The position numbers were made by a program, and so were the translations under genes. The notes below the pieces were generated by a model. That model was given only the letters and a program-made list of their open reading frames with translations, did not search any database and had not been told where the DNA came from. Of a DNA stretch of 64,000 nucleotides, positions 54,905-63,578 are shown one piece after another; position 1 is the stretch's first letter, and the number at the start of each line of letters is the position of its first letter. The DNA is taken from NCBI RefSeq assembly GCF_044762655.1, contig NZ_JBIWER010000001.1:620001-684000 (forward strand). The letters are read 5' to 3'. The DNA comes from Psychrobacillus sp044762655. GTDB taxonomy: Bacteria > Bacillota > Bacilli > Bacillales_A > Planococcaceae.

Positions 54905-55076
54905 ACTCGTTCTTATTTGGTGAAAACTCTCTGCCGATACTGTGGTTACTCTCGGATAGTCGGTTATTACTCTCGGGGCTAGGTTGATTACTCTTGGATA
55001 TTTAGTGATTACTCTCGGTGCTAGGTTTGTTACTCTCGCTCAGCTTGGATTTACTATCGGAACGGGAGTTTATTCC
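54905..55076. repeat. TACTCTCG repeat block, copy D
   Basis: About eight TTACTCTCG-like words at roughly 20-25-base steps end in ATCGGAACGGGAGTTTATTC. This long version differs in its spacers from copies B and C. A fragment related to the ACACAGGG element follows at about 55120-55160. Confidence 0.7.
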
Positions 55077-55176
55077 ATTTTTATTTACAAAAATCGTTTG
55101 TTGAATGATTGAATTGTAGAATAGTGTTGGAATAGTGTAGTATTGTTTCAAACACATATAGTAAAGGAGGAGGCCA

Positions 55177-55907
55177 TTGATACAAGTGCAAAATACGCCA
55201 AACCTTGCTGGCGTGACTACTAGTGGGGATTATCATGATTTTGAAGAGTTGTACGATGCTCTCCATCTAATTGTAGGAAAGGAAATGGAATATACAAATT
55301 ACGATGCAGTTCGGTTGCGGGTACTAGGTGTTTGTTATGATATTCGACATGCCATGATAGGAGACCGAGGTGCCCAACATGTTCCGAATGGTCTTGACCG
55401 CGAGCGAATGCTAAGACTTTCCATCGCTGGATCAGAGATGAATTTCTATTTGTCATTCGAAACATACTTGCCCGAGATGATTTTTGTTTGTTATGCACTG
55501 AATGACTTTATATCGCTGCATGAGAAAAAAATAAAACACATGCTTGGGTCGCAACAATTGCTACCGTCCGTAAATTCCAAGCTGCCGTTGCTACTTACTT
55601 AGAAGAAACGTTATCTGTTAATAAATTTGCTCAAATAAAAAAATACATCACTCCTCATAGAATCTGGGATACAAATAAATATGAAGAGTATGCAACACAA
55701 TACTTAGATATGCACAACATCAAATTTATCCAAATGGATAAAACTAAACGAGAAAAGAATCTCACCATTTTTGCCAAAAGACTCGGTGAATTAGATCAAC
55801 ATTATCTCCGAGAATAGAAAGACATTCACGAGTTTGGACGTGAGTCGGGATTACACCCAGAAGAAATCCGTTATGCTAAAGAGTATCCTGAATTGATAGA
55901 ATGGTAG
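55177..55907 (+). pseudogene. DUF6904-like gene, frameshifted and interrupted
   Basis: A TTG start with AAAGGAGGAGG upstream opens a frame (IQVQNTPNLAGVTTSGDYHD; RLRVLGVCYDIRHAMIGDRG) that breaks near 55555. The +1 frame continues as IATVRKFQAAVATYLEETLS to RLGELDQHYLRE, then an in-frame TAG at 55815. After it the same frame runs on for 29 more codons (DIHEFGRESGLHPEEIRYAK) to TAG 55907. The joined sequence resembles DUF6904 proteins, whose function is unknown. One frameshift and one internal stop make it a recent pseudogene, unless a sequencing error is involved. Confidence 0.75.
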
Positions 55908-55937
55908 TTTTAAAAAGCTGTTAGCTAGTTGCTGTTT

Positions 55938-55998
55938 CCTGTGTTACACACAACTCTGAAACTATTCAGAATCGTGTTGGAGTTGTGTGTAACACAGG
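55938..55998. repeat. Perfect 19-bp hairpin, full copy of the ACACAGGGACGC element
   Basis: Arms CCTGTGTTACACACAACTC and GAGTTGTGTGTAACACAGG enclose a 23-base loop containing CTATTCAGAATCGTG. The right arm continues to GACGC, as in the other copies. Confidence 0.8.
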
Positions 55999-56010
55999 GA
56001 CGCAAAAAAA

Positions 56011-56040
56011 TAACGCTCACCAGTCAAGTGGTGAGCGTTA
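56011..56040. terminator. Terminator between the DUF6904 remnant and the comK-like gene
   Basis: Arms TAACGCTCACCA / TGGTGAGCGTTA enclose a six-base loop. A-rich sequence on the left gives a T-run for the minus-strand comK-like transcript. Confidence 0.88.
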
Positions 56041-56090
56041 CTTATACAAGTGAGGGAGACAATTTTTTGTTTTCTTAAATGCCAATTACC

Positions 56091-56558
56091 CTACTTATTT
56101 CGATGATTCATACTATATATGTTTAACGAGGTGTGGAGTCTCTGGTGTTGTTTTAGTAGTACGTTCTTCGAAGTATGCACAGGAACTGAAATTCCGTTCA
56201 TAAAATGAACGAGTGACTTTCCATTGTCCAGTTCATCCACATAAAAAGGATGATTGAATATCCATACACATTCTACACGCCTATAGGACATAGTTGGAAA
56301 TGCACCTAAACCATTTGGTTCTATTAGAAGTGGAGTCTTTACCGAATAATTCATTAATTTTCTCGTTGCCTTCACTCGACCCTCGAATGTGGATGCAAAT
56401 CGATTACATGCATCTTCCAACAACTCCAATGGACTCTCTTTTGCATAGTAAGTTCCATGGGTCGTCACGATTCGAGTTTTTACCTTATCTATAAAAACAG
56501 GTTCGAGCAATAATGTTTCCCTATCGATCAACTTTGAATTATTTTTACTATCCTTCAT
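56091..56558 (-). CDS. comK: ComK-family competence regulator-like protein
   Basis: The 155-residue protein resembles ComK, the master competence activator of Bacillus. ESPLELLEDACNRFASTFEGR and KATRKLMNYSVKTPLLIEP align with ComK's core. FPTMSYRRVECVWIFNH matches its FPTLS..R..CGWI region, and FMNGISVPVHTSKNVLLKQHQR the section near FSNGKTMELPISYNSFENQ. It is shorter than Bacillus subtilis ComK (192), lacking much of the C-terminal tail used for activation and MecA-linked turnover. AGGGGG precedes the ATG. It lies 164 bp downstream of a small sigma-factor gene on the same strand, which suggests a competence control pair. Confidence 0.8.
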   Translation of the reverse strand: MKDSKNNSKLIDRETLLLEPVFIDKVKTRIVTTHGTYYAKESPLELLEDACNRFASTFEGRVKATRKLMNYSVKTPLLIEPNGLGAFPTMSYRRVECVWIFNHPFYVDELDNGKSLVHFMNGISVPVHTSKNVLLKQHQRLHTSLNIYSMNHRNK

Positions 56559-56722
56559 TGCATTTCCCCCTTTTCGCCCCCTCCCTATGTCTATCCTATC
56601 AAACTAGCATATAACTTACTAGTCAAAATATACTAAATATATACAATATTATAAAAATAATCCCTAATTACCTCTTTTAACTTTTCAATATTTAGTATTA
56701 AGTCCTATACCCGAAGAATTTC

Positions 56723-57205
56723 TTACTTATCCATACGATCTCTTAATTTTGCCAGTATCCTTTCCCGTCTCTTTTTAATACCTGGTATCGATATACCCAC
56801 TCTAGTTGCTGCTTGCTGCAGCGAGATTCCCTCGACAAAAATCCACATTAAAAGCTCTCGCTCGTTTGGTTGCAAGGATTCAACTGCAATTTCTACATCC
56901 TCTCGAAGTAAACTTGTCTCCAGAGATTGTTCTAGCAAAAATGCCAGCTCGTCATCCTCTACAGGATCAACTTGCTCCTCCTGCCGCTTTTCTCGTTTTA
57001 ATTCATCCAGCATTCCACCGTATATCGAACGGTATGCATAAGGTGCAAAATCTCCTCTTTCCTCGTCATACTTTACCAATGCCTTCCATAATGCGATTGC
57101 ACCAGCTTGGCGATAAAGCTCATGATTTTTGTAAATACATAACTTTCGAATGCAGGCAGAAATCATCGGCTCAAACTGCTCCAATACTTCTTCAAAATTC
57201 GTCAA
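56723..57205 (-). CDS. Small sigma-70 family RNA polymerase sigma factor
   Basis: The 160-residue protein has sigma region 2 (ELYRQAGAIALWKALVKYDEERGDFAPYAYRSIYGGMLDELK, about residues 29-70) and region 4 (LQPNERELLMWIFVEGISLQQAATRVGIS, about 111-155). No region 1.2 or long region 3 is present. The start is TTG at 57205 with AAAGGA at proper spacing. It lies upstream of the comK-like gene on the same strand. A link to competence, as for ComX/SigH-type sigma factors, is inferred only from position. No anti-sigma gene is adjacent. Confidence 0.85.
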   Translation of the reverse strand: MTNFEEVLEQFEPMISACIRKLCIYKNHELYRQAGAIALWKALVKYDEERGDFAPYAYRSIYGGMLDELKREKRQEEQVDPVEDDELAFLLEQSLETSLLREDVEIAVESLQPNERELLMWIFVEGISLQQAATRVGISIPGIKKRRERILAKLRDRMDK

Positions 57206-57812
57206 TGCTCAGTTCCTTTAGAGTCATGCATGATTCGGTTATTCCTAGGTAGCCTAAGAATAATCAACTTATCATGCGAACACCAATGCCCCTTTAGGTA
57301 GGAATAGCGAGTCAAACGTGACGTTTGAGACTATAGAACAGTGAGTACTGTGAAGGAGTATTATTAAAACTTGTACAAATTAAAGTATATTTTTTGTTGG
57401 TAATTTTATTTAATCATTGTCTCACGAATCATCTTCTATAAATATTAATGAAAAGTATTCCTCATTTTAGGTTTTTCAAATCTAAATACTCTTCTCTATT
57501 AAATTATATATTAGGTAATTTAGTTTTTAATAAATTATACAAGTTCGATAAATAGTTTACCCATTCTCGATTATCAAGACCTAGATTCAACAAATCAGAG
57601 ATCAGAGGCTACTAAAGTATTTTATAGGTTATTAGAAAACCTTTAATACAATTATCCTTAGTAGAAAATTAGGCAATGTGTTTTATGTGAGAAATGAACT
57701 TTTAAAAAAACACCAAAACATTATCGTTTAATTGAATTAACTATAATCATGCTAGTTAATAGAAAAAGGTAGAGATCCACTAGCGCTCACCATTCTTTTC
57801 CATACAACAAAA
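57206..57812. other. Gap without genes, AT-rich
   Basis: About 600 bp with no convincing frame. Near 57240-57270 is a short inverted repeat (TTATTCCTAGG with CCTAAGAATAA), close to the sigma-factor start and possibly part of its control. None of the dispersed repeat families is seen. Confidence 0.5.
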
Positions 57813-57856
57813 AAACTCGAATAGTACTCCTATATCAGGAGAGTCTATTCGAGTTT
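57813..57856 (-). terminator. Terminator of the phosphodiester glycosidase gene
   Basis: Arms AAACTCGAATAG / CTATTCGAGTTT, extended inside by ACTCC/GGAGAGT, have A-runs upstream on the plus strand. It lies 15 bp beyond the gene end. Confidence 0.9.
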
Positions 57857-57870
57857 CATATTCTATCAAA

Positions 57871-60600
57871 CTATTTATTTAAGGTTCTATACAAGAATAC
57901 AGAGAAGTCTACTCTTGTGATGTACTGAGCTGGTCCAAATTTGCCAGATCCGATACCTTGCGTGATGTCGTTTTTAGCTAAAGAGTTAATAGCGTCGTAA
58001 GCAAAGCTTCCTTTAGTATCCGAGAAGTAGTTAGTGTCGCTCAGTGGCAATTTGAATCCACGTTGTAGAATCGCTGCCATTTCTGCACGCGTTAACTTGC
58101 CGCTTGGGTCAAACTTCGCTCCACCATCTTTCCCTTTGATTATGCCTGCGTTTGCTACTGCTGCTACTTCCTCGTAGAAGTTAATACCTGCTGGCATGTC
58201 GCTGAATCCAGGATCTTGGACATTTGTAGTAGGTAGATCCAGTGCACGAGCAAGTAGGATTGCTCCTTGTAAACGAGTTAGTTCTTGATAAGGACCAAAT
58301 TTACCATCTTGATATCCTCCAATTACTCCTTTGTTTACTAAGTCTGCAATTTCTTTTTCTGCTCGGAATGTTAATCCTGTGTCTTTGAATAGTGCTTCTT
58401 TATATGAATCTGTGTAAATAGCTTTTACATCGTCGATTAAAATTGTTCCAGCTGTTTTCGTTGTTCCTGCTGGCTGTGCGATATAAATTTGGTCGAGTTT
58501 AACAGGTGCTGTTACTCCTGCAGGAATGTCTGCAGTAACGAAGTTCCATCCTTTCCACTTCAGACCGTTTTCTTCTGTGAAATTGATTGTATGCTCCGTT
58601 CCTTTTCCATCTACAATTTTACCACGGACCCAAGAATTACTTGCATCTCCATATAGTCGCATGCCAATTTGTTTTGGAACGTCTCCTGTAGAGATAGATT
58701 TCGATGCATTAATGTATGCTGCAGAGGTTCCTGTTTTGTTCAAGAAATTGTATTGAACTTTTAATGCTCCTGAACCTTCATAAGGAATTTCTTTGCTGCT
58801 ATTTTTTACAATGGACGCAGTTCCTTCTGCTGCTGATGCAGTCCAGTTCGTAATGCTATCTATTGAGTCCAGTTGTACGGTTGTCCCACTTACAGTAACA
58901 GGTATCGACACTGTTTTACCACCTAGAGTTGCTGTTACTGCTCCTTTTGCTTCCTTGTTTGTAGCTGTGAGTTGCCCGCTAGTAGAGATTGTACCAATCT
59001 CCCCTGTAACTCCCCATTTAATAAGAGAAGAGTCGAACACTATTTTACGGTTTTGCGCGTCATAAGCATTTATCGAGAAGGCTTTTGTAGAACTCATCCG
59101 AATTGTTGCACTTGCTTCAGATGGTTCAATTTTCGTTACACTATCTACTACTTCAAATGGTATCGCTTTTATTGCTGTACCGTATTTCACATCAATTGTA
59201 CCTTTACCCGCTTTTGCTGCTGTGAAATTCAAGCCGCTTGGAGTTATTAAAGCTGATGAGATTGAAAAAGCTTTAGCATCCGTTGTTAATGGATTATAGT
59301 ATTGGTCCATAACTTTGCCTGTTTTTACTGATCCTTTTGTTCCTTTTAAATAGACTCCAGCTTTAGAAAGTTCTGCTGTAATATACTGTGCATTTCCTTT
59401 TGGTGCAGTTGAAAGAGCATATAAAACAGTGGACACTGCTCTTTCTGTACCATCGGAAGGCTTGTTGAACAATGAAACGTTCGTGTCACCTGGCTTACGA
59501 ACTGCCATCGCAGTCGATCCACCACCATCTAAGTTAAGTGCACGATAAGCTCCCATCGATTTAAGATATTGAGCGAATTCATTTAGACTCATACCAGTAC
59601 TGTAGCCAGATTGGCGTCCATCTACTGTTACCATCCAAACTTTTGTACCTGTTTTATCAATTGCAATCGCTGTTCGCGGTGCACGTTCTCTTGCTTTACT
59701 AGAATTAGGATCCATTGATAGGCCGACATTTCCGTCTTTTACTAACATTGGTCCGGATGTCAGCATGAATGATGCATCCATCCACATTTGGTCGATTCCT
59801 GTATCGATCGTAACAGGGTCACCTATTTTCATTTGTTTCAAAGCTTCCATTGCTGTTCCGTGTGCTGAAAGTACAAAGCCGTCAGCTGGAATTTTCGTTA
59901 CTTCGTCTGTGCCGTATGGTCGAATATGGGAAACTGTACCCGTCAATGTTTCTCCAAATTCCAAATCCACCGCTCCAGGTACCCCTGAAATTACTACTTC
60001 CATCCCAAAAGGATTTGTTTTAGTAGTTCCTCCAGGGAAGATTGGTGTAAATAAAATGGTGTTGTCGTTCGTGCGCTGTTTGTTTGTACTCGTAATTTCC
60101 GATGTTATTCCATTATGTGTGTACGTCAAATCTAAATTGTATGTATCTATTTTAGCTTTTCCGTTCGCATCGATACCAAATGCAAGTGGCTCGTTCACGT
60201 ATTGATCTTCCCCAGATGCAATAATTCCTGCATTGACTAACTTATTACGATAAGAAATCAAATACATAGGAAGTAGGTCCCCACTGAAGAACGAGCCGTT
60301 TATAGCTCCTGCTACTTGTTGGCCTGGTCCAGTATAGGCATTGGCCTGAGCTGTTACTCTAGCTAATCTGTTTAATGGATTAGGTATACCAACATCGACT
60401 TTTGTATAGGGATCATTTAAATTAGTTGTTAATACTCGAATGGCCTGTGGGTTTTGAGAAACTGTTTCTTGCTTGTACTCATAGTCTACTCCCCCTGAAA
60501 TCTTCTGCTGATCAACAACTGCAGCAGACGTGGTAAGTGGAAGTGCAAGCAATAGAATTGTGACTAGTAGTAGTTTTGTCGAATTAAGAATTTTTTGCAT
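57871..60600 (-). CDS. SLH-anchored phosphodiester glycosidase (NAGPA domain) protein
   Basis: The 909-residue precursor has a signal peptide (about 1-27). A NAGPA/DUF2233-type domain ends in VTVDGRQSGYSTGMSLNEFA and RALNLDGGGSTAMAVR, the conserved acidic block of phosphodiester glycosidases. Big2-like and carbohydrate-binding-like beta domains follow. Three SLH repeats (about 720-905, each opening like FGPYQELTRLQGAILLARAL) anchor it to the wall. GAGGAGGACC precedes the ATG. It may trim GlcNAc-phosphodiester links in wall polymers, or act in phosphate scavenging. It is a single gene. Confidence 0.88.
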   Translation of the reverse strand: MQKILNSTKLLLVTILLLALPLTTSAAVVDQQKISGGVDYEYKQETVSQNPQAIRVLTTNLNDPYTKVDVGIPNPLNRLARVTAQANAYTGPGQQVAGAINGSFFSGDLLPMYLISYRNKLVNAGIIASGEDQYVNEPLAFGIDANGKAKIDTYNLDLTYTHNGITSEITSTNKQRTNDNTILFTPIFPGGTTKTNPFGMEVVISGVPGAVDLEFGETLTGTVSHIRPYGTDEVTKIPADGFVLSAHGTAMEALKQMKIGDPVTIDTGIDQMWMDASFMLTSGPMLVKDGNVGLSMDPNSSKARERAPRTAIAIDKTGTKVWMVTVDGRQSGYSTGMSLNEFAQYLKSMGAYRALNLDGGGSTAMAVRKPGDTNVSLFNKPSDGTERAVSTVLYALSTAPKGNAQYITAELSKAGVYLKGTKGSVKTGKVMDQYYNPLTTDAKAFSISSALITPSGLNFTAAKAGKGTIDVKYGTAIKAIPFEVVDSVTKIEPSEASATIRMSSTKAFSINAYDAQNRKIVFDSSLIKWGVTGEIGTISTSGQLTATNKEAKGAVTATLGGKTVSIPVTVSGTTVQLDSIDSITNWTASAAEGTASIVKNSSKEIPYEGSGALKVQYNFLNKTGTSAAYINASKSISTGDVPKQIGMRLYGDASNSWVRGKIVDGKGTEHTINFTEENGLKWKGWNFVTADIPAGVTAPVKLDQIYIAQPAGTTKTAGTILIDDVKAIYTDSYKEALFKDTGLTFRAEKEIADLVNKGVIGGYQDGKFGPYQELTRLQGAILLARALDLPTTNVQDPGFSDMPAGINFYEEVAAVANAGIIKGKDGGAKFDPSGKLTRAEMAAILQRGFKLPLSDTNYFSDTKGSFAYDAINSLAKNDITQGIGSGKFGPAQYITRVDFSVFLYRTLNK

Positions 60601-60792
60601 GTAATAAATGGTCCTCCTCTTCTAATCTAGTACCATTATAACTTGCTAATAGTTTCCATTCATCGAACATTCGACCCTTTTTTATGGAAATTTTAATTTT
60701 GTTAGGATGGGTTACGTAGGATTTTATGGCAAATAATTACTATATTATTGTAATAAAGGTCGATCTTTTATAAATAACTCTACTTTTGTGAA

Positions 60793-60867
60793 TATAGCCC
60801 CTAAACGCTGGATGATAGCCCTAAATCATCTGGCATAGTCCATAAATTGATAATTATAGCCCATAAC
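60793..60867. repeat. ATAGCCCATAA short-repeat cluster (four units)
   Basis: ATAGCCCCTAAA, ATAGCCCTAAAT, ATAGTCCATAAA and ATAGCCCATAAC lie about 20 bases apart in the 60601-61005 gap. A related cluster lies at 21114. A single TTTACTCTCG word lies nearby at about 60925. Confidence 0.7.
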
Positions 60868-60964
60868 CGACATTTTTCTCGAAAAAAACCTTATATGTGG
60901 AGGACCTCTCTTAGATAGGCTTGATTTACTCTCGTACAGCTAGTTATCGATGAAAGTGTATCTA

Positions 60965-60998
60965 AAAACAGATCCCCCATTTCTAGGAGATCTGTTTT
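60965..60998 (-). terminator. Terminator of the SLH 5'-nucleotidase gene
   Basis: Arms AAAACAGATC / GATCTGTTTT lie eight bases beyond the gene end. Confidence 0.85.
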
Positions 60999-61005
60999 CG
61001 TTTGG

Positions 61006-63363
61006 TTATTTTAATGAGTACTTTCCGAAGCCGTCTGTTCCTGGGCCAACGTATTTAATCGAGCTATCCGCTGAAAGTACTTTTTGCGCGGATGGGGACG
61101 ATTCGAATACGACATTTGCTGTTGCTGGAAGCGTGGAGAATTTCCAGTTTGCATCTGCAGATGGATCGATTGTTTTCTTTGCTAGAATGTAGTCGATTAC
61201 TGCTTGTCTGTTTTCGTCTGGGAACATAATTACTTCTGTGTTATTGCGAACGCCTGGGAATTTCCCGTTTGCGCGATAGTTATTAGTAGCTACTAAAAAT
61301 TCTTGTTTTGGATCGATTGCTTTGCCGTTGTATTTTAATTCTTTCACACGATTTGCATTTTCATTTACTAGATTTCCTTCTGCATCGTAGCGAGCTGGCT
61401 GAGTTACGTCAAATTCGTACGTTACTCCGTCGATTACGTCATAATTATACGAACGGAACTCTGTATTGATAAGCGATTGCTCTCCTGATGCGGTTGCGCT
61501 AATTTGGTTGTATTGTCCTGCTGACATTTCTAACCATTCTTTTACGTCCGCTCCAGTAACCTTCAGTGCTGCTAACGTATTATCATATAAATATAAATCT
61601 GCTACGTTTTTAATAGCAATTTCACCTTTAGGTACGAATGAATAGTACTCCGCATCACCACGTGTACCTGCCTTAAATGGTGCTCCTGCTGATAAAATTG
61701 GTAGGGATTCATTTGCAGTACCTTTTACTTTTTTCTCTAAGTACCATTTTTGAGCATCTGTTACGATTTGAATAGACGGATCATCTTGCACTTGTGAGAA
61801 GTAGCTATGAATATCTGCCGTTGTTGTTCCAACTGGATTGCGTACATACTCTAATGTTCCTTCATGTGCTTCTTTCACTGCTTTCACGATAGAAGGATCT
61901 ACATCGCTAGCATCCTTTTTAATAGCACGTACTTCTGCTTTGGATTTTGCGACATTCCACTTCGAGCCTTTTTTCTCTAAAGTTAAGTCGATTACCCCTA
62001 AATGACTTCCGAATTTACCTGGCATTACAACCGGTACTCCATTTATCGTACCTTCCGCTGTATTTACACCTGGTAGATTCGTATACGCACCTGGGAACAC
62101 TTGATGAGCATGACCTGTTACAATAGCATCTACCCCAGCCACTTTAGTTAATAAATACGTAACGTCCTCTTCGCCTTTCGTATGAATAGCATCTCCCATA
62201 CCTGAGTGAGAAAGAACTACGATTACTTCTGCTCCTTGCGCTTTCATTTGCGGAATAACTGCTTTAACTGCATCCACAGAGTCGTCTACTGTCACTTTTC
62301 CCTCTAAAATTGATTTATCCCATTTCAAAATATCTGGAGGAACGATTCCAGTAACTCCTACTTTAAGAGACACTTCTTTGCCTTTAGAATCTTTTACTTT
62401 TTTCGTAATGATTGAGTATGGATTGTATTTATTTTTACCTATTTTTGCATCCTTCACGTTTGCATTTACGAATGGATAATCTGCATCATCTAATACTTCG
62501 TCTAAATAATCTAGTCCATAGTTGAACTCATGGTTTCCTAATGTCCCAGCGTCATAACCAAGAAGTTCCATTGTCGTAATCGAAGGATGTTCTTCTCCAT
62601 CTACTAATTTATCAACCGTTACTTTATATGATCCCAGTGGAGTTCCTTGTATTAAATCTCCATTGTCGAACAATAAAGAATTACTATTCTCTTTGCGTGC
62701 ATTTTTGATCAAAGTAGCTGTTTTAGCCAGACCAAGACTATTGGATTCTGCATCCTTATAATAGTCGTAGTTTACGATGTTCGTATGAATATCTGACGTG
62801 CCTAAAATGCGAAGTGCTACTGTAGAATTTGCCTTACTCGGATTATATTCCTTTAAGAAGCGATGCACGATGTTTTTCATTTCACCTGGAGTAACTAATT
62901 TAACAGGTTTGATCGTTTTGTCTGCAAAGCCAAGGAAAAAGCCCAAGCCTACTCCTTTAGAGACTTCAGGTAAAAGACTTCTACTAATATTTTTGTTGTC
63001 TTTGAATTTGTTTACATTTGCTTGTGGGAACGTTTTGTCTGTATCAACACCACGAACGGCAATAACAAATGCTTGTTCACGATTAAGTTTTTCGGAAGGT
63101 GCGAATGTTTTAGCTGACTTTCCTTTAACAAGTCCTAACTGTACTGCTTTTTCCACATAAGGTGCCAAATCTTTTGGTACATCCTTATACGTTAATGAAC
63201 TTCCTGAGCCTAGCTCCACTCCCATTCCAGTAATGAGTGTTTTAATGTAGTCTCCTCTTGTTACGCCTGAGTCTTTACTAGCAGCTTCTCCATTGGAAAC
63301 TCCACTCGTTGCTAACAAACTTAATGCAAGTGCAGATGCCGTGACTTTTTTCCAAACCGTCAT
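61006..63363 (-). CDS. SLH-anchored 5'-nucleotidase / 2',3'-cyclic phosphodiesterase family protein
   Basis: The precursor has 785 residues, with a signal peptide (about 1-27). Unlike its neighbours it has its SLH repeats at the N-terminus (about 30-165; YKDVPKDLAPYVEKAVQLG). A metallophosphatase domain follows (ILGTSDIHTN, LFDNGDLIQGTPLG, TLGNHEFNYG, VTGHAHQVFPG), then the 5'-nucleotidase C-terminal domain (ILSAGAPFKAGTRGD, LVATNNYRANGKFPG). The TSDIHTNIVNYDYY pattern is nearer to CpdB/YfkN-type cyclic-nucleotide phosphodiesterases than to UshA. AAGGGGA precedes the ATG at 63363. TTTACC and TTAACA about 60 bp upstream of the start could be PhoP half-sites. Confidence 0.9.
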   Translation of the reverse strand: MTVWKKVTASALALSLLATSGVSNGEAASKDSGVTRGDYIKTLITGMGVELGSGSSLTYKDVPKDLAPYVEKAVQLGLVKGKSAKTFAPSEKLNREQAFVIAVRGVDTDKTFPQANVNKFKDNKNISRSLLPEVSKGVGLGFFLGFADKTIKPVKLVTPGEMKNIVHRFLKEYNPSKANSTVALRILGTSDIHTNIVNYDYYKDAESNSLGLAKTATLIKNARKENSNSLLFDNGDLIQGTPLGSYKVTVDKLVDGEEHPSITTMELLGYDAGTLGNHEFNYGLDYLDEVLDDADYPFVNANVKDAKIGKNKYNPYSIITKKVKDSKGKEVSLKVGVTGIVPPDILKWDKSILEGKVTVDDSVDAVKAVIPQMKAQGAEVIVVLSHSGMGDAIHTKGEEDVTYLLTKVAGVDAIVTGHAHQVFPGAYTNLPGVNTAEGTINGVPVVMPGKFGSHLGVIDLTLEKKGSKWNVAKSKAEVRAIKKDASDVDPSIVKAVKEAHEGTLEYVRNPVGTTTADIHSYFSQVQDDPSIQIVTDAQKWYLEKKVKGTANESLPILSAGAPFKAGTRGDAEYYSFVPKGEIAIKNVADLYLYDNTLAALKVTGADVKEWLEMSAGQYNQISATASGEQSLINTEFRSYNYDVIDGVTYEFDVTQPARYDAEGNLVNENANRVKELKYNGKAIDPKQEFLVATNNYRANGKFPGVRNNTEVIMFPDENRQAVIDYILAKKTIDPSADANWKFSTLPATANVVFESSPSAQKVLSADSSIKYVGPGTDGFGKYSLK

Positions 63364-63578
63364 TCTCAAATCCCCTTCAACTGTTAGAATTGTGAATCTA
63401 TTAAATTATACAATATGATTGTTAAACTATGGTAAATAATTTATTAAACCTAAAAAACATTATTTTAAACCTATTTTTGAGTCTTGTAATGAAATTGAAA
63501 TATTACTGTAAACTAATTAATGATTACTTCATGATAGACTAGTTTCAGAGCAATTGAAGGGAGTAACACAAATTTAGT

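Noticed and set aside
56806..57252. 148-codon frame antisense to the sigma factor gene
   Set aside because: The minus-strand product has clear sigma regions 2 and 4; the opposite frame shows no motif or ribosome site.
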